From Pegoplata infirma (taxonomy: Eukaryota > Arthropoda > Insecta > Diptera > Anthomyiidae): 64,000 nt of DNA. Made by a program: the position numbers and the translations under genes. The stretch covers positions 109,270,778 through 109,334,777 of the forward strand of contig OY992536.1 of assembly GCA_963921195.1 (NCBI GenBank), in the 5' to 3' direction. Shown here one piece after another: positions 10,704 to 21,479 of the stretch (the stretch's first letter is position 1; every line of letters starts with the position of its first letter). The notes under the pieces were generated by a model. The model saw nothing but the letters and a program-made list of their open reading frames with translations. It did no database searches and was not told where the DNA came from.

Positions 10704-11448
10704 ATTAAAAGACAGCACATAGAAAGAATCGTTAGTTTTTTTACCTCTAAATAGCTTCAAATATTTATAACTGATTCCTGGTTTTAATAAATCATTTGAT
10801 TTCCGAGGTCCATATTTAATTTGTTTTGTTTTTCTTGGGTCACAGTTTCAAGGGAAGTTTTGCGTGTCTTTTTCGTACCTACAAGAGCTTGCAAATGTAC
10901 ATTAATCCATGTAGCCGTTCATCAAAATCGTTTCCTGTTCCAGTTTAAATCAAATTAAATATGAATTTAAATTCTAAAAATTTAATATAGCAAATTATAC
11001 ACTCCGCATCATAACTATAGCCGCATTGCATTTTTCGGTTTATTTAATGTTCAAGAAGTATTTTTATGAAACCTATTATGGTATATTACAGTGTTATAAC
11101 AGTTCTCTTGTTTTTGTAAATTTGAGCCATCAGCTGTTTGAATTCAGAAAACGGCGACCTATAACTGTATTTCTCAGTGTTTCATAACTATAGCCGCATT
11201 TCAATAAAATCAGTTGAAATGAGTTCAAGTCAAAGTTTCGTGGCCAAATAAATTTTTTTTTTTTGGTAAAATTCGTTCCTCTATTAATTTTTAAATAAAA
11301 TGCAACATGGTAAATTTTTAAATGAAGTCGAAAAAGGCAAAATTTTAGCCTTTTTAGAAAGTGGTTTAATTTATCGCGAAATTAGGCGAAAAATTAAGCG
11401 ATCTGACAAAGTTATCCGAAATTTTGTAAAAAATAAAAGTCTTGTTAT

Positions 11449-12297
11449 CGTTCCAGACTCCTTTAAGACTCTACTTTTTGTAGAATTGGACACATTCAAG
11501 CCGCATTCATTACCAATCTGCGAAAGAGTTTTCATAGAATTGCTAGCAGCGTTAATAATACGGCGTTGATCTCTCTCAGATAGCATTTTTTTCGACCCCC
11601 TGTTTTGTTCATCCCGTATCCACTTTTATTTTTTACAAAATTTCGGATAACTTTGTCAGATCGCTTAATTTTTCGTCCAATTTCGCGATAACTTAAACCA
11701 CTTTCTAAAAAGGCTAAAATTATGACTTTTTATACCCTCCAATCACAGTATAGGGGTACACTCACTTTGTCATTCCGTGTGTAACGCATCGAAATATCGG
11801 TCTAGGCCCCATAAAGTATATATTTTATTGATCAGTGATCGATTCTAAGACATTCTAGCGACGTCCGTCCGTCCGTCTGTCCGTCTTTCCGTCTGTCCGT
11901 GTGTAGAGGACACGATACAGTCCAAAATAAAAGAGCTAGACTTCCGAAGTTTGGCACGAATATGTCTTATATTCCTAGGCAGGTTAAGTTCGGAAATGGG
12001 CAAAATCGGACCAAGGGGAAAAAAGTTCCCCCTTGGAGAACTAAACCAACCCAAGAAAAAACGCATTTTTTGCAGAGTTTTTTGTACTTTTGGTAAGCAA
12101 ATGCAACATTCTTATCTCAGAAGAAGTTCAAAATCGTAAGGGGAAGGTGCTCCCCTAACGTCTCCCACGAACCCCCCTCCCAAAAAAAAAACGCCCCTGG
12201 ATTTTTTTTTACATTTCGGAGGGTATAAAAGATTCGGTACAGCCGAATGTAACACTCTCACTTGTTCGACTTCATTTAAAAATTTACCACGTGGCAT
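11449..12297 (-). pseudogene. Tc1-type transposase N-terminus, interrupted
   Basis: From Met at 12297 the minus strand reads MPRGKFLNEVEQ, is broken by the mini-me, and resumes near 11730 with LAFLESGLSYREIGRKIKRS, the first helix-turn-helix of Tc1 transposases. The second paired-like helix follows (SERDQRRIINAASNSMKTLS, then a QIGNECGLNVSNST region). Downstream the frame runs into the inverted left arm near 11449, so the DDE catalytic domain is absent. The left arm repeats the first helix on the plus strand (11300-11445, FLNEVEKGKILAFLESGL). Confidence 0.75.
11736..12265 (+). repeat. mini-me-like repeat, second subfamily
   Basis: Begins TTTATACCCTCC, has CGAAATATCGGTCTAGGCCC, a GTCCGTCCGTCCGTCTGTCC tract, then GGGGAAAAAAGTTCCCCC and a hairpin-like ATTCGG...CCGAATGTAACACT before ACTTGTT. 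Mini-me elements were described in Diptera with a conserved core next to a GTCY tract and are related to DINE-1/Helentron-associated repeats. It splits the Tc1 transposase remnant. Confidence 0.7.
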
Positions 12298-12423
12298 TTT
12301 GTTAAAAAATTAATAGAGGAACGAATTTTACCAAAAAAAAAATTAATTTGGCCACGAAACTTTGACTTGAACTCATTTCAACTGATTTTATTGAAATGCG
12401 GCTATAGTTATGAAACACTGACA

Positions 12424-13556
12424 AATAGAGGGAACTGAGGGAAAAAAGCATATTTAAATCAAACATTTTCGTTTTTAATTTAAATATGCTACATTATTTT
12501 CCAAAAATTTTATTATTTATATTGAAATATGTTGATTTAAAAATAAATATTTTTGTTTTGAAGTTGTTAACCTCTTAATTTAAAAATGAATAATCTCGTA
12601 TTTATTATGCTGTCGTAAAAGCTCGTTACAAATTTGAGTTATTGCCAATTCAAATTTTCATTCTAAAAACTATATTGTTTCATTTTCAATTTGATGTCAA
12701 ACAATTTTAATTTTAGTTGTGAATTGACATTTCAAAATCATATGTCAAATTTTAAGATGAAAACATTTTTAATTTGAAAATGTTCATTATAAAAAAAAAT
12801 ATTGCGTCATTTTTACTTTTTGCAAAAAAAAATGGTAGTTTTTGTTAAAAAAAGGAATAGTCCCTAAGATATAATGAATTATATCTTTAAATAAATAAAT
12901 TTATGTTAAATATCTATAAGCGATGGTAAGTTTTAAACTTCAATATGTTTTTTTTTGTTAACTAACTTGATTTTGTTATTCTTTGGTTAAAGGGCTTCTC
13001 TGGTTGTTGTCATGGAAAAAATAATTGATGAGAATTATAAACTGGACTTTAAAATTCAATTCCCGGAAAGGAAATTAATAAAATAATTAAGTTTAATCAA
13101 GTTAAGTATAATGTGGAAGTTTTAAGTAATTTATAAATAAGTTTTTAACACAATCAAAATAGTCTGCTAACAGAGTTTATCATTTTACCAGGCTACATAG
13201 ACGTTTTCACATAAAAAATATCAGAAATCTTCTACAAAACTGCATACTATTTCTTTATTATTTTAAATAAATTGTTTAATATTTAAATTAAAAAAAAATT
13301 TTTTAATAAATAAAATAAAATGGTAGGGAACAACATAAAAATAAAAATATATCAACCTTAAATCAATAATTTCTCAACTTTAAATTGAAAATGAAACAAC
13401 TTTGATTTTAAAACGTTAGTTTTTATTCGCCCATTTTAAAAATAAAAATAAACATTCTCAAATTAAGCAAAAACAAAGTTTGTTGACTTTTGTCACTGTT
13501 TTCTTTTTAATTTGAGATTGTTTCTGCTTGATTTGAAAATTTTTTTTTCTTAGTGT
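12424..13556. mobile_element. AT-rich insertion in the Tc1 right arm, possibly a MITE
   Basis: Interrupts the right arm relative to the left arm at the sequence ACACTGA...GGTCGCC. Its ends are weakly inverted (AACTGAGGGAAAAAAGC versus ACACTAAGAAAAAAAAATT, each followed by AATCAA), and its interior is full of TTTAAATT-type motifs. No coding sequence seen. TSD not established. Confidence 0.4.
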
Positions 13557-13985
13557 GGTCGCCGTTTTCTGAATTCAAGCAGCTGATGGCTAAAATTTAC
13601 AAAAACAAGAGAACTGTTATAACACTGTAATATACCATAATAGGTTTCATGAAAATACTTCTTGAACATTAAACAAACCGAAAAATGCAATGCGGCTATA
13701 GTTATGATGCGGAGTGTATACTACATATGTATGTATTTTTTAATTAATTTTATTTTTGGACATACCTTTTCAAAATATTAAAATTGAAAATGTCAATAAA
13801 AAATAAAAAATGAAATTCGAAATGTTACCTATTTTCATTAGTAAATCTTACATGGCCATTAGGTGAAAATGTAAAGTAAAATTATACTGGTGGCATAGGT
13901 AAGAAGTCGTGGCTTTTAAACTTCATACAAAAATAATTCACCTAAGTCAGCTTAGATAACATTACCTCGACGTTTTTTTTCTGTG

Positions 13986-14453
13986 TACAACTGTATTATA
14001 ATAGTTATAATTTTGAAATTTAACAGGTAATCAAATGTTGTATTCAAAAATCATCATTCCAAATTTCAGAGGAACCGGGTCAGTCCTTCTCGCAGTCCCC
14101 ATACTAACCACCCTCCCGATATTCACAAAATTCCCTTAAAATTCATAAAAATGCTAATATTTGATTAAAATTTTATTTGTAGGTGTTAAACGTATACTTT
14201 GGTAACCTAAGCAAATCGGAATATAATTGGACCATTTTTGGACTTAGTCCCCCAAATAAAAATTTCGACCGATATTCAGTTAAATGTGGCTATTGGCAAA
14301 ATAACAAACCAATCGTACTAAAATTTGATCTGTGTGTGTTTTCTACACCAAATAAATATCTAACAAAAGATAGGTCCAATCGGTCCATAGAAAACACTGG
14401 TTTAGAGTATCATATGGTCGGTCTTGACCGACTATAACTTTCTTACTTGTTTT
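13986..14453. repeat. Right part of the split INE-like host repeat
   Basis: Continues the repeat broken by the 7-kb element, and 14240-14425 is the reverse complement of about 6300-6470 (CAAATAAATATCTAACAAAA, GGTCCAATCGGTCCAT). It ends with CTATAACTTTCTTACTTGTT, the 3' terminus shared by INE/mini-me-like repeats in this window. Confidence 0.6.
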
Positions 14454-14545
14454 TCTCTCAATTTGTTAATTTCCGCATTTTGAGCATGCACTTGTGTAGA
14501 GTATTGTATGGTCGGTCTGTAGCAATTATAATTTTCTTACTAGTA

Positions 14546-14734
14546 CACACAAAAAAAAACCTTTGTCAAATTACTAGGAAAAAGTCTCGTAATCCCATTT
14601 TACCAATATTTGACAGTTGTCCTTGTTTTTTAACAAATCGAAATTTACATTTTTTTTTTGCAATTTTAAAATTTTTTTTTTTTAATTGTAATTTTTTCAA
14701 TTGTAATTTTTTCAATTGGAAACTTTGTTTCCTC
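14546..14734. mobile_element. TA-flanked MITE fragment (CCTTTGTC family)
   Basis: Left terminus CACACAAAAAAAAACCTTTG after TA (14544-14545), then AGTCTCGTAATCCCATTTTA. It matches in reverse the right end of the element at 36201-38065. Its other end is missing; the CR1-like LINE begins where it stops, so the LINE probably inserted into it with loss of the rest. Confidence 0.6.
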
Positions 14735-16804
14735 GACGGCAACGTCGACGCCGCGGCGAAAATGGTTGAAAATGTCATATTGCTTGGAATGAAGTCATTC
14801 ATTCCATCGAAGCTCATTTCGGCTAAATCAAAGGATAAATGTTGGTTTAACCAGACTTGCAGGAACGCAGTCAGATCCAGGGAGGAAGCATTCAATTGGC
14901 GTAACAATAAAAACGCCAATACTGATCTGCTACGCAAACAGGCGAGATCCGAGTGTGTAAAAGTACTTAGTCGTGAAAAGCTTCTTTACGAACAGCGACT
15001 TCGTGCTAAAGTTCTTGCTGCTCCTCGGGGCAGTAAGAGCTTTTGGTCGTTTGTTAAAAGAGTCAGGGAAAGTGCTAGTTCTTCTATCCCGACTCTTTTA
15101 AAAGACGACCAAGTATTCCCTGAACCGGTTGATAAAGCTAACCTCTTGGCTGGTCTTTTTGCAAGAAACTCTTTTTTGTCGGAAAGCAATCAACCACTGC
15201 CCGAACTCGAAAGGGTATCCCATACTATGCCCAGGATATTTTTCCGATCACGTGCAGTTAAAAGGGTTCTTGCGGATCTTAACGTAAATAAATCTCCGGG
15301 GCCGGATGGTATACCAGCACTGGTGCTGAAACAGTGTTCTACGACGTTAGCACGTCCACTGGCCAACCTTTTTATCTCGTCTTACCGTGCGGGAGTCTTT
15401 CCCCCATGTTGGAAGGTTGCCAATGTGCAGCCAATCCCTAAAAAGGGAACGGCTTATAACCCTGATAACTACTGCCCAATCGCAATATGCTCAGCGCTCT
15501 CGAAGGTGATGGAGAGCATGGTAAATTGCCATCTTGTAAGGTATCTTGAGGCTAACTTACTTTTAAACGATCGACAATATGGTTTTCGTAGAACTCGTTC
15601 TACTGGGGATCTGATGGCGTTCCTTTCGGAACGTTGGAGTCGTTCGATCTACCGTTTTGGTGAGAGTAAGGTGGTTGCTCTGGATATTTCCAAGGCATTC
15701 GATTGTGTGTGGCACGATGCACTCATATCTAAGCTTAATGCCTTTGGTGTCGGTAATGACTTCTCTCGATTTATTTCGAGTTTTCTTAGGAACCGATCTA
15801 TACGTCTTGTTATAGATGGTTTCTCATCGGATGAGTTTCAGCTTCAATCAGGGGTACCGCAAGGTTCTGTTCTTTCTCCTACCCTTTTTCTTATTTTTCT
15901 TAACGACCTCCTAAGTCAAACTTCAAATCCTATCTACTCTTTTGCAGATGACAGCAACATTTGTCATTCATTTTCCTTCGATCGTAGGCCAAACCTTGTT
16001 CAGGTTGAGGAAAAAAGGCGGATTATGAATGACACACTTAATCAGGACCTGTCGACAGTCTCTGAGTGGGGTCTTGCGAATAGGGTCAAGTTTAATGCAC
16101 GCAAGACCCAATGTTGTATGTTGACCCACAGGAATGTGGAATCACCAGCGTCATCTGTACAAATGGGTGGTATAGGTATCGAGGAATCGGACACTCTTGA
16201 TGTTCTGGGCATGAAAATTCAGTGTGATGTCCGTTGGAATAAACACGTTTTTCAAGTGTCGAAAGAAGCATTCAAGTGTCTCGGTTTTTTAAACCGGTGT
16301 AAGATGTACTTCACCTCATCCGATCTCCTAACTATTTATACCACCTACATCCGACCGAAGATGGAATACAACTCCCATATATGGGCAGGGGCTTCAAAGT
16401 CTATTTTGGACCGTGTGCAAAGGAGGGCGTTGATGCTTATCAATGACAATAGGGTATCCAACTCTATTGACTCAGTGGAGCATCGTCGGAATGTGGGTTG
16501 TGTTACTCTGTTCTATCGATATTACCATGGAAAGTGTTCCGCTGAGATAAGTGAACTTATCCCTAGAGCCCGAGTTTTTGTTCGCAGCACTCGGTCGTCT
16601 AGTAGATCACAACCATTTGTTGTCGATTGTCCAGTTGATCGCACATCGCATTACAGAGAAGGTTCTTTTATCAGTCGTACTAGCCGTATGTGGAATAATC
16701 TTCCAGCGGAGGTCTTCCCAGCTTCTTTCAATGTAAATAAATTCAACTCAAATATCCACAAACACTACTCCCTCTTTCCTCCTCCTCACAACCTATTTTC
16801 CTGA
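14735..16804 (+). CDS. 5'-truncated CR1-like LINE ORF2, reverse transcriptase
   Basis: About 690 codons with no stop or frameshift. The endonuclease domain is absent; the segment starts in the linker before RT (FIPSKLISAKSKDKCWFNQT). RT motifs: NKSPGPDGIPALVLKQC, NPDNYCPIAICSALSKVME (usual R of NYRPI is C), YGFRRTRSTGDL, motif A ALDISKAFDCVWHDAL, motif B GVPQGSVLSPTLF, motif C SFADDSN. No RNase H. The C-terminal region (SRTSRMWNNLPAEVFPASFN) is typical of the CR1/L2 group. The frame runs open upstream to 14447 through the MITE by chance, so I do not count that part. Truncation of the 5' end is normal for LINE insertions; this copy cannot start its own insertion. Confidence 0.85.
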   Translation, partial: DGNVDAAAKMVENVILLGMKSFIPSKLISAKSKDKCWFNQTCRNAVRSREEAFNWRNNKNANTDLLRKQARSECVKVLSREKLLYEQRLRAKVLAAPRGSKSFWSFVKRVRESASSSIPTLLKDDQVFPEPVDKANLLAGLFARNSFLSESNQPLPELERVSHTMPRIFFRSRAVKRVLADLNVNKSPGPDGIPALVLKQCSTTLARPLANLFISSYRAGVFPPCWKVANVQPIPKKGTAYNPDNYCPIAICSALSKVMESMVNCHLVRYLEANLLLNDRQYGFRRTRSTGDLMAFLSERWSRSIYRFGESKVVALDISKAFDCVWHDALISKLNAFGVGNDFSRFISSFLRNRSIRLVIDGFSSDEFQLQSGVPQGSVLSPTLFLIFLNDLLSQTSNPIYSFADDSNICHSFSFDRRPNLVQVEEKRRIMNDTLNQDLSTVSEWGLANRVKFNARKTQCCMLTHRNVESPASSVQMGGIGIEESDTLDVLGMKIQCDVRWNKHVFQVSKEAFKCLGFLNRCKMYFTSSDLLTIYTTYIRPKMEYNSHIWAGASKSILDRVQRRALMLINDNRVSNSIDSVEHRRNVGCVTLFYRYYHGKCSAEISELIPRARVFVRSTRSSSRSQPFVVDCPVDRTSHYREGSFISRTSRMWNNLPAEVFPASFNVNKFNSNIHKHYSLFPPPHNLFS

Positions 16805-16874
16805 TATCAACACAATGCACTGCATTAGTAGGGGCATCCCGTGAGTGTTGGTTCAACGTAAAAAAAAAAAAAAA
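16805..16874 (+). mobile_element. 3' UTR and A-tract of the CR1-like LINE
   Basis: A short UTR follows the stop (ACTGCATTAGTAGGGGCATC), ending in a run of about 15 A at 16860-16874. This is the likely end of the insertion. No TSD found because the left end abuts a degraded MITE. Confidence 0.6.
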
Positions 16875-17764
16875 TTACTGGTTAATAATTTGTCTGACTT
16901 GTGGCAACACTGTTTCTTGTACGAGAGTAACTACAGAGTAGTTCTAAACTTTTTGTGTGTGTTTTTTTTTTGGAAAGGAAAAAACATATGGAAATTGAAT
17001 ACATAAATCAGCTGTGTGATTTTTAAATAATAACAAAATACGATTTTAGTAACAATGATAGAAAAATTATTATTGAATGAAAGAGTCAAAGAGAGAAGCA
17101 GAGAGAGTATGGAGAACTGTCAAAAGAAAACAAATAGTAAAAAGAGAGAGATAAAAATCCTAAAGAGTATGCGCTAAATTTAACAGATTATTTAACAGTT
17201 TATCTAAAAATTTCACTTAAAAATTAAATATTTTCTGTTATTAAGTCTTAGAAAATTTTAATAGTTTTTAAGAATTTCTTTAAAAGAAATCTTTGAAATT
17301 TTCCCAAATTTTAAAATTTATTTCCTTTTATAGCATTTTTTTTAGCTACCCTTTCTTAAAAAACTTTTTTGTAAAGTAAAAATTTTATACTTTTTTAAAA
17401 GTTTTTTTTTTTAGTTTTTTTCTTTTTACAACAATAAAAAGTCAATAAACTTTTGTCCTTTCCCCAAAGACATTTGGTTTGTTTTTTTTTTGTACATCTT
17501 GAATTTTCAGTTTTCATTTGTTGTCAACACTTTTGAAATTTTAAATAGCTGTCGGTAATACATTATATATGTAGTACTAGCGTATGTATGTGTCAAAATA
17601 CTCTAAGGAATAACCTTTTGAAACTGGAAACAAATACAGACATGTTCTTAAGAATAAAATTTATTTATGGCCACTACACAAAACCATTAGTATGTTTTAA
17701 TTTCTTTCTGACAATAAATTATTTTTTAAGCGGACAGTGGAATGCAAGGCACGATGGGAAATTA
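16875..17764. other. AT-rich stretch, no gene seen
   Basis: Contains a purine-rich GAGAGA-like patch (17080-17155) and T-rich sequence. No ORF with protein-like composition and no recognisable repeat boundary. Confidence 0.5.
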
Positions 17765-18260
17765 GAGAAAAACAGATTGAATTCCGTTTGTCATTCTGTA
17801 TGTTTTACATCGAACTATTGGTCAAGGACTTCACAAAATATATATCAATTTAAAGTGGATCTTGCAGTGTCCGTTTGTCTGTTTTAAGAGAATGAATAAT
17901 AAAATACTTAAAAAGTTATAGCTGAAGCTTCTTAGCAATGTGTCATAAACTGGTACCACCTCAAAAATGTTCGTTTATTTTTTTAAAGAAGGGGAAACTT
18001 TTCCCCCTAACCCGATTTTGCCCAATAAACCAGCATAAGAACAACAGAAAGGTTCCTACCAAACTGTAGGAGTCTAGCTCTTTTGACGTGGACTGCATTG
18101 TGTCTTCCACAGACGGATGCACAGACATCGCTAGAATATCTTACAACTGATCCATAATATACTTTATGGGGTCCCACATTTCGATGAGCTTCACACATAA
18201 GTAAAAAGTGAGTATGTATACCCTCATACTGTGGTTGTAGGGGATACAAAAAATCCTTTG
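17765..18260. repeat. Two degraded mini-me fragments in opposite orientation
   Basis: 17765-17890 on the plus strand has GTTTGTCATTCTGTATGT, TCGAACTATTGGTCAAGG and GTCCGTTTGTCTGTT. 17985-18260 on the minus strand matches the second subfamily: GGGGAAACTTTTCCCCC, ACAGACGGATGCACAGACAT, CTTTATGGGGTCCCACA, and its start GTATACCCTCATACTGTGG. Confidence 0.6.
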
Positions 18261-18639
18261 AAATTTGAACAATTAGGAGCAATAAACTATGCTGGGTCGA
18301 ATCTTTTAAGTCCTCCATTTTAAAGAGTTAACAAAAAAAAAACTTAAGCGCTATAGGTTTTTTAGGGGCCAAAAAGACGAAAAGGGTGGAAGTGTAATGT
18401 TGAGGATCTCAAACAGAAGGCTATGAGACTGTTCAACAGGGCGATATAAAACAAATTACTAGGTAACCTTTACGACCACTCAGTGAGTACTACCCACTGA
18501 ATACGATGGGGAAATCCGAAGGTCCAAGAGAGCTACACGGCACAGTTTAACAAGCCTACCCTCTTTGCACTTTAAAAATATCGAATGGTTCCTGCACTTC
18601 ATGGTTACTACACTTCCGTTGAAACCTGTTGGAAACTCT

Positions 18640-19350
18640 TTTTCCTGGATGTATGGCCGTAGACCCCAGAGTCTATGTATGCTAATGCAAAGTGTTAGCA
18701 GCCACTTTAAATCTATGGCCGCTAATGAGTTTGTCCAGATTTTAAGAATAACTTCTTTATGCGAAAAGAACCGGTTGACTGGGCGATAGATAAATGTTGC
18801 GCCTCAATGAAAGATAAAGTTTTCGACTGTTTCCAACTCCTTTTTATCCATACAGCTTTGCCAAAAGTCATTTGACAGAACCTTTACCGGTTCATCATGT
18901 TGTCCTTAATGCCAGTGGCGGTTATTTCAGCAGCCCCCGTCGAGATCTATCCTCTTAGGAGCACTAACAACGTACTATCGCCTTTAAATAAGGCAAGTCA
19001 AAATCTGACATAGCATAGCTCCATTCATCTGCTCAATACTGATTAAGTAGAATCCTTAGCGAAACAAAGTTGTAGTTTGTGATTGCAAGTTTCTAGAATC
19101 ATACCGTAGGAACGGCTCTAGCTGTTTCTAGAGCCAATCCGGAGAAACCTGTAACGTAGATCCCAGTCTTGAAAGCTCATCGGTTTGAAATTCTCTGGAA
19201 TGTACCTGGGAACTATATGAGAAAAACATCAAACTGCTTGGCCATTACATGTAAATATGTGCTAGAGTAAAGAGTAGACCTTGTTTTTAGCAACATTAAC
19301 TTCAGGGACTGAATAGATGTTGACTTTAATTATACACAATTTATTGCAAA
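18640..19350 (-). pseudogene. Ancient LOA-type LINE remnant, RNase H end
   Basis: Heavily decayed copy. The minus-strand alignment to the first LINE is visible at the knuckle region (TTGCCAAAAGTCATTTGACA), at RNase H (CTTGTTTTTAGCAACATTAA, then GGGACTGAATAGATGTTGAC) and at the 3' UTR (AGTGTTAGCAGCCACTT). Many indels and stops. 18360-18640 may hold an even older LINE piece (GGCTATGAGACTGTTCAACA), which I could not place. Confidence 0.6.
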
Positions 19351-19394
19351 GATCTAGTAAACTTCAAGTCAGTCTCAAAAAAACTTTAAGAAAG

Positions 19395-20980
19395 AATACA
19401 GATCACATTTTGTGGTATTGTAAACCAATTCAGAGTCGCAAATGATTAAGTAACACTCTTGCGGCAATCGACCATATTAAGAATGCTGGGCGGAAAGGAA
19501 CTGGAACAGAAAACCGACTTTATCAGACGAACTTTGATAGTACCGTAGAAATGCAAGTGCCAACTATGGAAGACTGGGCGGACAACTCTGCAATAGCAGA
19601 GAATACGACTTTTATGTTTTTTATGACGAATCGAAGTTGGAGATGGGTACGGGTTCGGGAGTATATTATAAATGTCTCGAAATCAGGGCCTCATTTGAAC
19701 TCCCGGACAAGTGTAGTGTTATTAAGACTGAGGTACTTGCACGTGATAAAGCCTCGCAAAGGATTACGACAATGAACCTACGTTCTTGTGCCATTAACAT
19801 TTTCGAAGAAAGTCTCACAGCTCTTAAGGCTTTGCAATCAAACACTGTGGAATTGGGAATCTGTATATAATCCTTTCGTCGAATCAGGCAGCACACAGTC
19901 AAAAAATATGGTTCCCTGGACACAGTAGTAAAGTTGTGTCGTTCACGAACGAACTAGTTCAATTGAACTATTCAGTTCACTGACCGGTTTATCTAGTTCG
20001 TTCATTTCCGCTCTTTTAGGTCTTTTCGTTCATTTAGTTCAATTGGTCATTATTTCATTTTGATCTTTTAGTTCGGTCGTTGAATTTTTTTTTTGCATTT
20101 ATGTTTTTTTTTTACAAAAATTGTATATGTTTTCTTTAATTCATGTTTTAATTCAACATTTTTGTATTTTTTGAACAAAAGCCAAAACAACAGACATGAT
20201 CAAAATGATTCGTTCACAAACTGTTGAAGGAAAACAAAAACTGACCGATTTGAACTAGATGAACGACCAACAGACATGATCAAAATGATTCGTTCACGAA
20301 CTGTTGAACGAAGACCACAAAAGAGCAATTGAACTAGATGAACGAACTAGGTCTTTTATCTGAAATGAACGAAAATGAGCGCTCACTCAATTGAACGATT
20401 AAGCACAAGTCTACACAGTAGGGTCGCTGGAAACGATTGCCTGATTAATGTGCGATGAATGGCTCTGAGTCGGTGGGAAAACATGTTTGACGCGACATCT
20501 CATATGGTGGAATAGATGAACGAGATTGATAGGATATCAGAGAATATATTGGCGGATAGGTGAATATCACTGACTATGTGCAGGATATCGCTGTCCTAAG
20601 AGGACAGAAAGAGGTCTTAATTTTGGTTAGCTAAATGGCCGTGCATAAGGGAATCTCTGACAGTTACTATTGTAGGAGATGTGAGGAAGTGGAGAAGGAG
20701 TCAGTAAAGCACTTGTTATGGGAAGGTCCGGACTGGGAAAGCGCCTCCTTAGACACCTAGGGAACACAATTTTCGATGACCTGGAATGCCTTAACAATGT
20801 CTCATTGACATCTCTAGCAGAATATCTTAGAACATCGGGGTGGTCTGAGAAGTAAAACTTTGTATCAGAGTGGGAGTAGGGTAACAAAAATTATGGAAAT
20901 TACGATGGGCCTTTAGGCCTACGAGTCAATTTCTCCAAATGGCGGACACCCATAAAACCTTACCTAAACCTATTCAGCAG
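19395..20980 (+). pseudogene. Decayed LINE 3' end (RNase H, knuckle), split by a hAT element
   Basis: Before the break: KLEMGTGSGVYYKCLEIRAS and IRASFELPDKCSVIKTEVLA are the RNase H start (usual YTDGSK replaced by YDESK), up to a WFPGHS phrase at 19910-19927. After the break (20414 on) it resumes with AGNDCLINVR-like sequence and later CRRCEEVEKESVKHLL, a CCHC-type knuckle, ending YLRTSGWSEK and stop. The 3' UTR ends CTTACCTAAACCT near 20970, like LOA tails. It is a different family from the first LINE. Confidence 0.65.
19929..20413. mobile_element. hAT-type MITE rich in GTTC-type palindromes
   Basis: 8-bp TSD CACAGTAG at 19921-19928 and 20414-20421; removing one copy restores the RNase H sequence. 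Imperfect termini TAAAGTTGTG and TAGACTTGTG. The interior is built of short motifs such as GTTCACGAACGAACTAGTTC and GTTCAATTGAAC in both orientations. No ORF. Non-autonomous. Confidence 0.8.
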
Positions 20981-20984
20981 GGCG

Positions 20985-21310
20985 CTTTACTACAGTCGCT
21001 TCCCTTTTATTGCAGTGTGCCGACGCATATTATGTTTCTAATATGTAGACTGGTAATAGGTTTGAAGTGGCAGCTACCACTTCCTGTCAGTGACGTCATG
21101 GGACGGTAGTGGAGTTACAGTACTGGAATTACAAAACAATTTTAGCTTCTTATAAGACTTCTAACTGTTGCTATTAGATGAAGAATGATTTTTTAATGAA
21201 GCTGTAGGTAAAGTAAGAATATGTTCCACGCCATCTGTTCATTCCATTGATACATATTGCAGCTACTCTCTGTACCTTCGAGATAAAGGCACGGTTGATT
21301 CCCAGCGAAA
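20985..21310 (-). pseudogene. LOA-type LINE fragment (post-RT region)
   Basis: Minus-strand relict: TATTGCAGTGTGCCGACGCA aligns with the segment before RNase H, and CTCTGTACCTTCGAGATAAA with the KVQRMAS-coding region of the first LINE. Strongly decayed and discontinuous. Confidence 0.5.
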
Positions 21311-21479
21311 AATAATAGTTATTGGTTAATTATTACAAGGAATATAAAAATCATTGGCCCACTGTAGTATTATTTTCTTCAAAAACGTTTGGAAAGAGAA
21401 AAAAAACTATTATGTATAAGTGTTTTTTTTTTTTTTTTGGATGGAAGATGGGACTTTTCGCAGAGGTGCACGTAATTGC

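Larger units (their letters stand above)
11000..13716. mobile_element. Fold-back Tc1 derivative (N-terminal transposase part)
   Basis: Perfect termini CACTCCGCATCATAACTATA in inverted orientation with TA at 10998-10999 and 13717-13718. The arms are long: about 11000-11445 on the plus strand is repeated inverted in pieces up to 13716. The right arm is interrupted by a mini-me (11736-12265) and by an AT-rich insertion (about 12424-13556). Both arms carry the start of a Tc1-type transposase. Long inverted arms that each include coding sequence are typical of fold-back rearrangement, not of normal short Tc1 TIRs. Confidence 0.8.
6970..13985. mobile_element. 7-kb TA-flanked element carrying a minisatellite and a Tc1 derivative
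   Basis: Left terminus CACACAAAAAAAAATCGAGG and right terminus (reverse complement) CACAGAAAAAAAACGTCGAG are imperfect inverted repeats of about 30 bp, continuing GTAATRTTAYCTAA. TA flanks both ends (6968-6969, 13986-13987). An empty-site-like relative in reverse orientation at 6541-6600 confirms the boundary: TTTAAATTTGGCTTAAATGA then CTCTAATAACCG is uninterrupted there. No full transposase is seen inside, so movement probably depended on another element. Contents: array 7339-10420, coding remnant 10519-10703, Tc1 derivative 11000-13716. Confidence 0.75.

Noticed and set aside
14447..14734. N-terminal extension of the CR1-like ORF
   Set aside because: It translates MITE and AT-rich sequence that happens to lack stops; LINE homology begins near 14735.
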